Assembly (NCBI GenBank): GCA_001804705.1
Contig: MHAY01000054.1
Location: 1 to 50,070 of the forward strand
Direction: 5' to 3'
Length of the DNA: 50,070 nucleotides
Source of the DNA: Ignavibacteria bacterium RIFOXYC2_FULL_35_21
GTDB taxonomy: Bacteria > Bacteroidota > Ignavibacteria > Kapaibacteriales > UBA2268
Shown here: piece after piece, positions 17,110-25,817 of the stretch
Position numbering within the stretch: position 1 is the first letter of the stretch
Layout of the letters: every line of letters begins with the position of its first letter
Notes under the pieces: generated by a model
Databases searched by the model: none
What the model was told of the DNA's origin: nothing
What the model saw: the letters and a program-made list of their open reading frames with translations, nothing else
Translations under genes and position numbers: made by a program

Positions 17110-17769
17110 ATGCTCAATAATTACGATAATGCATTTTATGAAAGAAGAAGATTATTAATTGAATCGCTGAGAAGAAGAGGGAATTTATCGGAAGAAGTTC
17201 TGGATGCTATGCTGAAACTTCCACGAGAAAAATTTCTCGACTCTTCTTTTCATTTCAGAGCTTATGAGGATACTGCTTTACCTATTGACGCAAATCAAAC
17301 AATCAGCCAGCCCTACACGGTTGCATATATGACAACACTTCTGGATGTAAAAAAGGGCGGTAAAGTGCTGGAAATAGGCACCGGAAGTGGTTATCAGGCG
17401 TGTATTCTTGCTCTGCTTGGTGCAAAGGTTTATACAATCGAAAGAATTCCCGAATTAGTCGAAAAAGCAAGAAAGGTTTTTAAAGAATTTGGTTTGAAAA
17501 TAAATACAAGGGTAGGCGACGGAACAATTGGCTGGAGTGAATTTGCTCCATATCAGGGTATTATAGTAACAGCTGCTGCTCCCGATGTTCCGGACAGCCT
17601 TATGGAACAGCTTGCTCTTGGTGGTAGATTGGTTGTTCCCGTTGGTACCAAGTCTTACCAAAGTATGTATCTAATCGAAAGAAAATCTGAAAAGGATTAT
17701 AATAAAAGTTCAACCGACAGCTTTAAATTTGTTCCGCTTATTGGTAAAGAAGGCTGGAAGACAGGATAA
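17110..17769 (+). CDS. pcm: Protein-L-isoaspartate O-methyltransferase
   Basis: This repair enzyme methylates isoaspartate in damaged proteins using S-adenosylmethionine. The 219-residue protein has TISQPY (64-69), the family substrate loop, and the SAM motif VLEIGTGSGYQ (86-96), then GALGGRLVVPVG-like strand residues (LALGGRLVVPVG). Length and order match the bacterial family. It begins seven bases after cdaA and is followed by miaA through a 7-bp repeat spacer. Confidence 0.95.
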   Translation: MLNNYDNAFYERRRLLIESLRRRGNLSEEVLDAMLKLPREKFLDSSFHFRAYEDTALPIDANQTISQPYTVAYMTTLLDVKKGGKVLEIGTGSGYQACILALLGAKVYTIERIPELVEKARKVFKEFGLKINTRVGDGTIGWSEFAPYQGIIVTAAAPDVPDSLMEQLALGGRLVVPVGTKSYQSMYLIERKSEKDYNKSSTDSFKFVPLIGKEGWKTG

Positions 17770-17801
17770 TTACTAATGAATAATTAATAATTTCTAATGA
17801 A
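17768..17801. repeat. 7-bp array carrying the miaA start codon
   Basis: TAATTAC, TAATGAA, TAATTAA, TAATTTC and TAATGAA fill the pcm-miaA spacer. The ATG of miaA (17797-17799) lies inside the last TAATGAA unit. An earlier TAATGAA also contains an ATG that soon meets a stop. Confidence 0.85.
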
Positions 17802-18720
17802 AAATGTAATTGTCATATTGGGGCCGACTGCTTCGGGAAAGACTGATGCTTCGATTGAATTATCAAAATTTATTGATTGTGAAATAATCTCTGCTGATTC
17901 ACGCCAGATTTATCGTGAACTTGATATCGGAACTGCTAAACCGGCAAAAGAAGAACAAAAAAAAGTAATACATCATTTTATTGACATTTTAAATCCCGAT
18001 GAATATTATAGTGCCGGGCTTTTTGGGAATCAGGCTGATGGCATAATTCACAATATTTTTTATAGAAATAAAATGCCATTAATTGTAGGCGGTTCAGGTT
18101 TGTATATTAAAGCACTATGTGAAGGATTATTTGATGAAGATATAGATTACGATTTGGATGAAGTGAGAAAAAATCTTACAAGAAAATTAAATGAAAGGGG
18201 TATTGAGGAATTATATAACGAACTCGCATCAGTTGATAAGGAATCAGCAGAATTATATAAGGACAAAAATCCGAGAAGAATTTTGAGAGCATTGGAATAT
18301 TTCTATGCAACCGGGATAACTTTGTCAAATGCTCATATTGAAAAAAAAGAAGAAAAAAAGTTTAGAACTAAGTATTTTGGTATTTATTTTGACAGGGAAG
18401 AGTTATACGATAGAATTAATTTGAGGGCTGAGTTGATGTGGGACTCAGGACTTGAAGCTGAAATAAAAAAAGTTCTGGAGATGGGATATTCTCCTGATTT
18501 GAATTCATTGAATTCGGTAGGTTATAAAGAATGTATTGCTTATTTGAAAGGTGATTTAACAAGAGCAAGGGCTATTGAGTTGACCAAGCAGAACACGAGA
18601 CGATATGCAAAAAGGCAATTGACCTGGTTCAGAAAAAATATAGATATACTATGGCTTAATGGTGGAAGTAGTAAAGTAATAGCCAAAACCATATTTGAAG
18701 ATATGAAATTTAATTCGTAA
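17797..18720 (+). CDS. miaA: tRNA dimethylallyltransferase
   Basis: MiaA adds a dimethylallyl group to A37 of tRNAs that read codons starting with U. The 307-residue protein has the P-loop GPTASGKT (9-16), the Asp-containing ISADSRQIYRELDIGTAKP (33-51), the GGSGLYIKAL prenyl-donor region near 100-109 and TRRYAKRQLTWFRK near the C-terminus. Length is normal. The last codons (KFNS) overlap the following 7-bp array, so the C-terminal end may be repeat-derived. Confidence 0.96.
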   Translation: MKNVIVILGPTASGKTDASIELSKFIDCEIISADSRQIYRELDIGTAKPAKEEQKKVIHHFIDILNPDEYYSAGLFGNQADGIIHNIFYRNKMPLIVGGSGLYIKALCEGLFDEDIDYDLDEVRKNLTRKLNERGIEELYNELASVDKESAELYKDKNPRRILRALEYFYATGITLSNAHIEKKEEKKFRTKYFGIYFDREELYDRINLRAELMWDSGLEAEIKKVLEMGYSPDLNSLNSVGYKECIAYLKGDLTRARAIELTKQNTRRYAKRQLTWFRKNIDILWLNGGSSKVIAKTIFEDMKFNS

Positions 18721-18744
18721 TTCGTAATTCATAATTCGTAATTA
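18714..18744. repeat. 7-bp array (AATTCGT/AATTCAT) at the miaA stop
   Basis: Four heptads, the reverse complement type of the AATTACG/AATTATG family, begin in the last miaA codons and fill most of the spacer to corA. Confidence 0.85.
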
Positions 18745-18760
18745 TTTAACGGTGTTGTTT

Positions 18761-19825
18761 ATGAAATTAAGAATACCAAAAAATGTAACACTTGTTGGGA
18801 TACCACCAGGAACTGCCGTTTTTCAGGGTGAAAGAAAAATCGAGAATATTCAAATTAAAAAAATCGTCTATGACGAGACTTTTTACGATGAAGTGTTATG
18901 CACGGTAGATGATGTTGAAAAGGTTGATATAAAAGATAAAAAAATAAAATGGATAATAATTAACGGTTTGCACGAAGCCAACACTATTGAACGTGTTTGT
19001 AATACTTTCGGTATAAAACAGCTTATTATAGAAGATATTCTCGATACCGAACATCAGCCCAAAATTGATTTCTTCGATGATTTTGTATTCATAACGCTCA
19101 AAATAATAGATTATGGTTCATTGACAAAAGGTTCGCATACTGAACATCTCAGCCTGGTTTTCGGAAAAAACTATGCTTTGACTTTTCTCGAAAGCAGTGT
19201 ACATTATTTTGAAAAAATCGAAGATAGAATCATGAATAAGTCAGGGAGAATTGCGAAGCTCGGAACAGATTACCTGAACTATTCAATCCTCGATTTTGTC
19301 ATTGACAATTATTACCTTTTAATTGACAAGCTGGGTAGTGAAATTGATAAATTGGAGGATGCAATAATATCAAATCCAAAAAAAGAACACCTTGGATTGA
19401 TTCATAAATTCAAAAGCGAGCTGATTTTCCTGAACAAAAGCATCAAGCCGATGAGGGATATAATAAGGAGATTGGAGTCGGAAAAAAGTCATTTGATTGA
19501 CAATTCAACTTATGAATACCTTCGCGATTTATTTGACCATATAGTTCAGATTAATGATACACTCGATTCTTATCGCGAAACATTGACTGTTATGCTTGAT
19601 ATTTACATAACTAATCAGGGAAACAAGCTTAATGAAGTTATGAAGGTTTTAACAATCATCGCTACGATATTTATTCCGCTAACATTTATTGCAGGTGTAT
19701 ATGGAATGAATTTTCGCCACATGCCTGAGTTAGAATGGCACTTTGGCTACTATTTCTCATTAACCTTGATGCTTATTGTCGGGATGGGTATGTTGTATTA
19801 TTTCAAAAGAAAGAAATGGTTCTGA
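18761..19825 (+). CDS. corA: CorA family magnesium/cobalt transporter
   Basis: CorA is a pentameric Mg2+ channel of the inner membrane. The 354-residue protein has the large N-terminal cytoplasmic domain, a long helix (about 190-290), then the first membrane helix ending in the signature YGMNF (314-318), the loop MPELEWHF and a second helix to KRKKWF. The loop Glu after the GMN motif is typical. I chose ATG 18761; GTG 18752 would add three residues. It lies between miaA and dacB on the same strand with repeat spacers. Confidence 0.94.
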   Translation: MKLRIPKNVTLVGIPPGTAVFQGERKIENIQIKKIVYDETFYDEVLCTVDDVEKVDIKDKKIKWIIINGLHEANTIERVCNTFGIKQLIIEDILDTEHQPKIDFFDDFVFITLKIIDYGSLTKGSHTEHLSLVFGKNYALTFLESSVHYFEKIEDRIMNKSGRIAKLGTDYLNYSILDFVIDNYYLLIDKLGSEIDKLEDAIISNPKKEHLGLIHKFKSELIFLNKSIKPMRDIIRRLESEKSHLIDNSTYEYLRDLFDHIVQINDTLDSYRETLTVMLDIYITNQGNKLNEVMKVLTIIATIFIPLTFIAGVYGMNFRHMPELEWHFGYYFSLTLMLIVGMGMLYYFKRKKWF

Positions 19826-19864
19826 AATAATTATGAATTATAAATTACGAATTACGAATGAAGG
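19826..19864. repeat. 7-bp array carrying the dacB start codon
   Basis: AATTATG, AATTATA, AATTACG, AATTACG and AATGAAG run in register after the corA stop. The dacB ATG (19858-19860) lies inside the last unit. Confidence 0.88.
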
Positions 19865-21642
19865 GAAAAATTAGATTGAAATTAATTGATTATTTAAAAA
19901 TTAAGTGTGTGTTGAAAATTGTTGGTAATATCATTGGAATATTTTTCTTATTACAGTTTGCTTATTCAATTGAAAATCAATCAGCAACAAATTCATCAAA
20001 AATACAAATATCAGCTAATGATAGTCTCAAAGCAATAAATAAACTGAAAACCGATATTGATAATATTCTTTCTGTTGCTTTGCTAAAAAAAGCTAAGTAC
20101 GGCGTTGCAGTTTATTCATTATCGAACAATAAATATTATTACTCAAAAAACAATACTCAGCTATTAACTCCAGCATCAACAACAAAACTCTTTACTACAT
20201 TTAATGCCTTAAATACCATGGGGCCTGACTATAGGATTGAAACCGGAGTTTATACCGATGGAACAATAAATGACAGTGTTCTGAATGGTAATATTTATAT
20301 CGTTGGCAAGGGCGATGCATTATTGACAATCACTGATATAGAATATCTTGCCGATGAAATTTATGAGAAGGGAATAAGAAAAATCAATGGAAATGTTTAT
20401 GGTGATGGTGCTTTTTATGATACGATGACTCAAAGGGTCAGTTACAGCGGCGATAAGGATATTGTTGAACCTTTGCAACCTATAACCGCACTTTCATTAA
20501 ATAAAAATACTGCAACAATACTTATTCATTCTGGAAGTACTCCCGGGAAACCTTTATCAGCACAAATTATTCCCCCTTCCGATGCATTTGTTATACAAAA
20601 TAATGCCATTGTTGCAGGAATGAAGAAAGCGACTAAAAAATCAAATGTTAAAACAATTAAAACATCCCCCAAGAACAAGGTTAATAAAAATAATATTCAC
20701 AAGAAAATTCAACAGAAACCAAAGAAAAAATTTAAAAAATTATCTTTTAATTATCAATTTACAGAACAGAGGTGGGGTGATTCCCCGCCCGCACTATCTG
20801 CTGCAAAATCCCGAAGAAAACCAAGAATTCAGGTGTCAACAAAATTGGATTCCTTAGGAATTCAAAAGTTTATTATCAAGGGAACTTTACCTGCTGGAAG
20901 GAGCTACTCATATAAGCATTATATACAAAATCCTAATTTAGTTGTAGCAGGTACTTTAAAAAACAGGCTTGAATCAGGTGGAATTAAAATTAATGGGAAA
21001 ATCGGTTTAGGCAAATTAAATTCGGTGAAGAATAAAATAAATCAGATTGCAGAGGTGAACAGGCCTCTTATGGATTTGATTTATCTTACGAATAAAAACA
21101 GCGATAATTACCTTGCCGAAACAATTTTCAAAATGACTGGTGCTTACGCAGGTAATCATTTAAACAATGGAAAAAGTTCTAAAGAAAAATTAAAAAATAT
21201 TTTTAATAAATATAATATACCTTGTACCGATTGTCTCATCAACGATGGCTCAGGACTGTCAAGACGAAATGTTGTAACCGTTGATGGAATTTTACATTTA
21301 CTTATCGAATCAAAACACCTTAATTTTGGTAATGAATTAGATTCGTCATTGTCTATCGCTGGTATTGATGGAACACTTATAAACAGAATGAAAAACTCCA
21401 TGGCTGAAAACAATCTAAGGGCTAAGACAGGCACACTTCGCAATACATCGGCACTTTCAGGATTTGTACAAACTCAGGATGATGAACTTCTTGCGTTTTC
21501 ATTTGTTTTTAACGGCCCTTCTGTTGGCTCATATAAGCAAATTGAAAATAAACTTGGTGAGCTTTTAGCAAACTTCAAATATTCTTCAATCTTCGAAATT
21601 GAAAAGAAAAGTGAAAAAAAGAAGATACTCGATACGAAGTAA
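19858..21642 (+). CDS. dacB: D-alanyl-D-alanine carboxypeptidase/endopeptidase (PBP4 type)
   Basis: This is an S13-family penicillin-binding protein that trims or cuts peptidoglycan crosslinks. The 594-residue protein has a basic N-terminus with a hydrophobic anchor or signal (about 18-38). The three active-site motifs are SXXK as STTK (107-110), SXN as SDN (415-417) and KTG (523-525). Residues about 258-300 are a lysine-rich stretch unlike the usual fold, followed by a segment (RWGDSPPALSAAKS) encoded by a short G/C-rich palindrome at 20771-20790. This looks like an insertion within the family's extra domain. The start is set by a 7-bp repeat. The protein is about 100 residues longer than the common 480-residue form. 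Confidence 0.92.
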   Translation: MKGKIRLKLIDYLKIKCVLKIVGNIIGIFFLLQFAYSIENQSATNSSKIQISANDSLKAINKLKTDIDNILSVALLKKAKYGVAVYSLSNNKYYYSKNNTQLLTPASTTKLFTTFNALNTMGPDYRIETGVYTDGTINDSVLNGNIYIVGKGDALLTITDIEYLADEIYEKGIRKINGNVYGDGAFYDTMTQRVSYSGDKDIVEPLQPITALSLNKNTATILIHSGSTPGKPLSAQIIPPSDAFVIQNNAIVAGMKKATKKSNVKTIKTSPKNKVNKNNIHKKIQQKPKKKFKKLSFNYQFTEQRWGDSPPALSAAKSRRKPRIQVSTKLDSLGIQKFIIKGTLPAGRSYSYKHYIQNPNLVVAGTLKNRLESGGIKINGKIGLGKLNSVKNKINQIAEVNRPLMDLIYLTNKNSDNYLAETIFKMTGAYAGNHLNNGKSSKEKLKNIFNKYNIPCTDCLINDGSGLSRRNVVTVDGILHLLIESKHLNFGNELDSSLSIAGIDGTLINRMKNSMAENNLRAKTGTLRNTSALSGFVQTQDDELLAFSFVFNGPSVGSYKQIENKLGELLANFKYSSIFEIEKKSEKKKILDTK

Positions 21643-21702
21643 CAATTCAAAAATTTATACTTTAAAATTCAAAATTTAAAATTTAAAATTATATTTTGAT
21701 TG

Positions 21703-21777
21703 CGGGGCCGACGAGGCTCGAACTCGCGGCCTCCAGTGTGACAGACTGGCGCTCTAACCAAACTGAGCTACGACCCC
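21703..21777 (-). tRNA. tRNA-Asp (GTC)
   Basis: Full cloverleaf on the minus strand. The acceptor GGGGTCG pairs with CGGCCCC through one wobble, and the anticodon stem CCAGT/ACTGG encloses loop CTGTCAC with anticodon GTC. TTCGA is present in the T loop, and the discriminator is G as expected for Asp. The 3' CCA is not encoded. An A/T-rich 7-bp array (AAAATTT type, about 21659-21692) lies just downstream of it. Confidence 0.96.
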
Positions 21778-21790
21778 AAACAATTTAATT

Positions 21791-21839
21791 ACGAATTATG
21801 AATTACGAATTATGAATTACGAATTATGAATTACGAATT
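21791..21839. repeat. Seven near-perfect 7-bp units between two tRNAs
   Basis: ACGAATT and ATGAATT alternate seven times without error, in effect a perfect 14-bp repeat of 3.5 copies. A second array of TAAAATT/CAAAATT units follows at about 21850-21885. Together they fill the spacer between the tRNA genes. Confidence 0.93.
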
Positions 21840-21898
21840 ATCACCTTAATTCATAATTTAAAATTTAAAATTCAAAATTTATAATGAACAATTCTTTG

Positions 21899-21972
<74 letters not shown>

Positions 21973-22042
21973 CTGAAAATTTTCAAGAAGCAAAATTACG
22001 AGTTTTTTTTTAATTTTTGACATAATAATTGAAAATAAATCT

Positions 22043-24091
22043 TCATTTCTTAATAATTATGAATGGAATTGACTCACTTTTTCCGTTATAGCAAACATAA
22101 ATATAATAAGTACCATTGCTGAGATTTGATATTGGCACTGGAAATGAAGCAATTCCAATTTCCCTTTCAGAAAATTGCTTTAAATATATCTGTTGGCCTA
22201 ATAAATTGAATAATTCAATTTTAATTTCTGACTTAGATTTTAATGGTACAATTAGTTCGATTTCATTCCTTGAATCTTCAATTATCGAAGGATAAACATA
22301 AGCCTCGACTTTATCCTTTGCAAATTCTTCTGTCTGGGATGCAGGTATTCCACACTGGATATGATTTGAATAAGGTTCAATCGAAATGTATTCATTCTCA
22401 TAATAAGGCAATCTCCTGCTTTTTTCTAAATCTTCAGCACGGACATAACATTCAGCAATTTCCTTATTAAATCTACCCAGAGGTATATCTGCTGTGAATT
22501 GATATTTATAGCTGGTTGGATAAAGTCTAAATATTTCAAACAACTGTGAATCGGAAAATTTGACATATAGCTCAGTATTTATCAACGTGGATGAAGATAC
22601 AATGTAAACGACGACTCTCTGATATTGATTTAATTTATATGTTGATATTGGTGAAATTATTATCCCTGCTTTTTTCATTGCATTGAAAATATTGGGTATT
22701 CCATAGCCTAATGTATCATCCGGTAATTGATTAGCCGATGCTGTCGTAAGCAGAATTGACCTTACTTCCCAGGGTTTCAATTCCGGAAATTCCTGCATTA
22801 ATAGTCCAACTGCTCCTGCAACTAATGGGGTAGCAAGTGAAGTCCCTCTGGTCAAACCGAATGTATATGGTTCTGTTGCTGTGGCTGCATACACATCCAC
22901 TCCCATTGCCGATACATCGGGTTTCATTTTACCATCGAATCTTGGCCCTCTCGATGTAAATCCGGCTGGTGTTTTGCCATCAGGTTGTACAGCTCCAACT
23001 GCGATTACGCTGTCGGCATCTGCAGGTGATATTATTGTTCTTGTGTTTGGCCCGCTGTTTCCTGCGGCTGTTATGCAAACCACTCCTCTTCTGACTGCAT
23101 TATTCACAGTCTGGGAAACGATTGTTGTTCTGCCATTAAGTTCATCATAAGTGTAATTTGAATCTGTAGAATCAAACCTGAAATAACCCAGAGATGAACT
23201 CGTAACATCAACTCCAAGCGATTCCAACCATTCAAGGCCTGCCGCATAATTATCTTCTTCTATATGATGTTCTCCTAGTAGATTCTCTGTTTTAGCAAGC
23301 AGAAAATCAGCATTGGGAGCAATACCAATCAAATTTCCCTGAGAAAATCCTGATACAGTCGAAAATACTGCCGTACCATGATGGTCCTGGTCAAAGAGGC
23401 TGTCATTTTCATTTGCTGTAACGCTGTCATTATTTACAAAGTCATATTCGGATAATACCGAAGCATTGCCCATAGAAGAATGAGTTTTCCATCTGAAACC
23501 CGTATCGAGAAAGCCAATTAAAACGCCTTTCCCGTTTATCCCGAAACCGTGAAGCAGGGGTATATTCATAAGCTGGGCTTGCCTGTATGAAGGCCCGTAA
23601 TCATAATCATTACAATTTTCGTAATATTGAAATTGTTTGTTGTCATTTACAAAAATTGATGGAGTTATTGTATAATCAGGATAGTCAAGTGTAGTCAACT
23701 TATTTCCCGTTGGCTGAACTTCTTTAACAAAACTGGAATTTTTTATGTTTTCTGATATTAATGAATCACATAGAACAACTATATAATTTTTCCACCTTAT
23801 TTTCAGTTTAATTTCGGCACCGTGAAAAACACAGGAATCAATGTACGGCTTGTAAACAGGAGCATCTTCAAAGTTAATGATAGAATCTTGTGAGAGAACT
23901 TTGCTCCTTCTTTTTAAAGCTCTTTCATTAAATAATTTTAGAGTTGAATCAAATAGAGATGAACCTTGTTTGAACTCGACAGGTCCTTTGTCTTTGAAAA
24001 ACACTCTATAAGTACCCGTTTGAGCATAAATAGAAAAAGTAGCAACAATAAATGATAAAAATGAGTATATAAAAAATCTATTTCTTTTCAT
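22043..24091 (-). CDS. Secreted subtilisin-like (S8) protease with T9SS sorting domain
   Basis: This is a 682-residue exported protease from the ATG at 24091 (another ATG lies four codons upstream). A signal peptide (about 1-23) is followed by a propeptide-like region and the S8 catalytic domain. The triad is Asp196 in IGFLDTG, His238 in HHGTAV and Ser418 in GTSLATPLVAG. A linker follows, then a C-terminal domain of about 80 residues (YVYPSIIEDSRNEIEL, LFNLLGQQIY, LSNGTYYIYV, IIIKK) of the T9SS type-A kind. It is probably exported through the T9SS and held at the surface or released. It is divergent from the SDR gene. Confidence 0.92.
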   Translation of the reverse strand: MKRNRFFIYSFLSFIVATFSIYAQTGTYRVFFKDKGPVEFKQGSSLFDSTLKLFNERALKRRSKVLSQDSIINFEDAPVYKPYIDSCVFHGAEIKLKIRWKNYIVVLCDSLISENIKNSSFVKEVQPTGNKLTTLDYPDYTITPSIFVNDNKQFQYYENCNDYDYGPSYRQAQLMNIPLLHGFGINGKGVLIGFLDTGFRWKTHSSMGNASVLSEYDFVNNDSVTANENDSLFDQDHHGTAVFSTVSGFSQGNLIGIAPNADFLLAKTENLLGEHHIEEDNYAAGLEWLESLGVDVTSSSLGYFRFDSTDSNYTYDELNGRTTIVSQTVNNAVRRGVVCITAAGNSGPNTRTIISPADADSVIAVGAVQPDGKTPAGFTSRGPRFDGKMKPDVSAMGVDVYAATATEPYTFGLTRGTSLATPLVAGAVGLLMQEFPELKPWEVRSILLTTASANQLPDDTLGYGIPNIFNAMKKAGIIISPISTYKLNQYQRVVVYIVSSSTLINTELYVKFSDSQLFEIFRLYPTSYKYQFTADIPLGRFNKEIAECYVRAEDLEKSRRLPYYENEYISIEPYSNHIQCGIPASQTEEFAKDKVEAYVYPSIIEDSRNEIELIVPLKSKSEIKIELFNLLGQQIYLKQFSEREIGIASFPVPISNLSNGTYYIYVCYNGKSESIPFIIIKK

Positions 24092-24224
24092 CAAATATTT
24101 CAAATTAAAATTCTGTTTAAAATTTAAACGTTATTTAAAAATCTAATTAAATTGTTAATTTATCGTTATTGAATAAATTAAATGGTGCAAATTAATAATT
24201 TTGATTTATCTGTTAACTTAAATT

Positions 24225-24944
24225 ATGGGAATTGTTTTAATAACAGGAAGCGGCAAAAGGATTGGAAGAGGCTTAGCTATTAGTTTTGCCGAGAAAGGTT
24301 GGGATGTTATTATTCATTATAATACCTCCGAAGAAAAAGCAAAAGAAACAGAGAATCACATAAAAAATTTGGGTGTGAAGGCAGTTATAGTAAAAGCTGA
24401 TATAAGAAATTATCAGGAAATCAAAGATGCTTTTGAAAGTGGTGTTAATGAAGTTGGAATGCCTGATGTATTGGTTAATAACGCAGGAATTTATCCTCCT
24501 GAAACACGACTAAAAGACATATCCGATAATATGTGGGACGACACAATTAACATTAACCTGAGAGGCGAATATTATTTTACAAAGGTATTTTCAGATAAAG
24601 CAAAAGAAGGCAGAATCATAAATTTTTCAAGCCTCGGAGGATTGGAAATCTGGAAGCATAGAATTCCATATAATGTTTCAAAAGCAGGAGTAATTCAGCT
24701 TACAAAAGCTCTGGCAAAAGAATTAGCACCTAACTTTTCTGTTAATTGTATTTGTCCCGGAACGATTGAAATACCGGAAGAACCCCCAATAGAGAAAACA
24801 AAAATTAATGTTGATAAAATTCCGATGAATAGATATGGTAATGTTAATGATATATTTGATGCGGTATATTTCTTTTCAAACTGTTCAAAATTTATAACAG
24901 GACAGATTTTATGTGTTGATGGCGGTTACCATATAGCGAGATGA
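24225..24944 (+). CDS. Short-chain dehydrogenase/reductase
   Basis: This 239-residue SDR has the cofactor motif TGSGKRIGRG (7-16), NNAG (about 86-89) and the catalytic YNVSK (Tyr149, Lys153). The pattern TGxxKRIG with a basic residue suggests NADPH use and resembles pteridine reductase-like or FabG-like members. The C-terminal ITGQILCVDGGYHIAR is typical for the family. The substrate cannot be told from sequence. It is followed by the LOG gene after a short spacer with 7-bp units; I see no pathway link. Confidence 0.88.
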   Translation: MGIVLITGSGKRIGRGLAISFAEKGWDVIIHYNTSEEKAKETENHIKNLGVKAVIVKADIRNYQEIKDAFESGVNEVGMPDVLVNNAGIYPPETRLKDISDNMWDDTININLRGEYYFTKVFSDKAKEGRIINFSSLGGLEIWKHRIPYNVSKAGVIQLTKALAKELAPNFSVNCICPGTIEIPEEPPIEKTKINVDKIPMNRYGNVNDIFDAVYFFSNCSKFITGQILCVDGGYHIAR

Positions 24945-24980
24945 ATTTAATTACTAATTAATAATTACTAATGAAATTAA

Positions 24981-25781
24981 ATGAAAAATAGTAAGTTTCA
25001 CAATAATGTAGGGGCAGATTCCAAATCTGCCTTTAATAAAAAATCAGATAAAAAACAAGTTAAAAGGGCATTGAAGGGCTATGACAATTTTGATTTCATT
25101 CACAGCAAGGATGGGCGTGTTATCAGGCTTCTTGCTGAGTATTTATATCCCAAGCAGGTTCTTGATAAGAATAATATTAAGAAAGGGATAATTTTCTTTG
25201 GTTCGGCAAGAGTAAAACCTGATGATAAAAATGGCGAGAATTCCAATTATTTCAATGATGCTAAAAAACTTGCAAGATTATTAACAGAATGGTCGAACAC
25301 TATACCAAAAGAAAAAAGATTTCACATTGTAACAGGCGGCGGTCCGGGTATTATGGAAGCGGCAAATCAAGGTTCTCACGCTGCAGGTGGTAAATCAGTC
25401 GGTCTCAATATCAGCCTTCCGTTCGAGCAGATGCCTAATCAATTTATTTCAGAAGAATTAAACTTTGAATTCCACTACTTTTTTATGAGAAAGTTCTGGT
25501 TTGTGTACCTCGCTAATGCTATGGTTGTTTTTCCCGGCGGTTTCGGTACACTCGATGAACTTATGGAGATTTTAACCTTAAGGCAAACCAGGAAGGTTAC
25601 AAAACCATTGCCAATACTTCTTTATGGGGAAAATTATTGGAAAAAACTGCTCAATTTTGATTACCTTATTGAAATGGAAATGATTCACAAAGAAGATGTT
25701 AATTTGTTCTCTTATGCAAATACACCTGAACAAGCTTTTGAAAAGTTGAAAACCGAGTTAACGAGAATACATAAACTTTAA
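24981..25781 (+). CDS. LOG family protein (TIGR00730-like, Rossmann fold)
   Basis: This 266-residue protein of the LOG/lysine-decarboxylase-like family is related to cytokinin nucleoside monophosphate phosphoribohydrolases. Motifs: TGGGPGIMEAAN (about 118-129) and PGGFGTLDE (185-193), the AMP-binding signature. It is longer than the plant-type LOGs and resembles the bacterial type that has an N-terminal helix. Residues 10-17 (VGADSKSA) are encoded exactly by a 24-base palindromic repeat inserted in frame, so the first 20-25 residues are probably not part of the ancestral fold. An alternative start further downstream was considered, but no good ATG precedes the conserved region. Confidence 0.88.
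   Translation: MKNSKFHNNVGADSKSAFNKKSDKKQVKRALKGYDNFDFIHSKDGRVIRLLAEYLYPKQVLDKNNIKKGIIFFGSARVKPDDKNGENSNYFNDAKKLARLLTEWSNTIPKEKRFHIVTGGGPGIMEAANQGSHAAGGKSVGLNISLPFEQMPNQFISEELNFEFHYFFMRKFWFVYLANAMVVFPGGFGTLDELMEILTLRQTRKVTKPLPILLYGENYWKKLLNFDYLIEMEMIHKEDVNLFSYANTPEQAFEKLKTELTRIHKL
25008..25031. repeat. GTAGGGGCAGATTCC palindromic repeat inside the LOG gene
   Basis: This 24-base unit contains the inverted arms GGCAGATT and AATCTGCC. It fits exactly eight codons in frame. Identical units occur at 27735-27758 and a diverged one at 43651-43674. Confidence 0.92.
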
Positions 25782-25787
25782 TCAATT

Positions 25788-25817
25788 ATGAATTACGAAT
25801 TATGAATTAAGAATGAA
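25788..25817. repeat. 7-bp array carrying the next start codon
   Basis: AATTATG, AATTACG, AATTATG, AATTAAG and AATGAAC run in register. The ATG at 25813 lies in the last unit, the same arrangement as at dacB. Confidence 0.88.

Noticed and set aside
21791-21839. CRISPR-like array
   Set aside because: Units are only 7 bp with no unique spacers; no cas genes are near.
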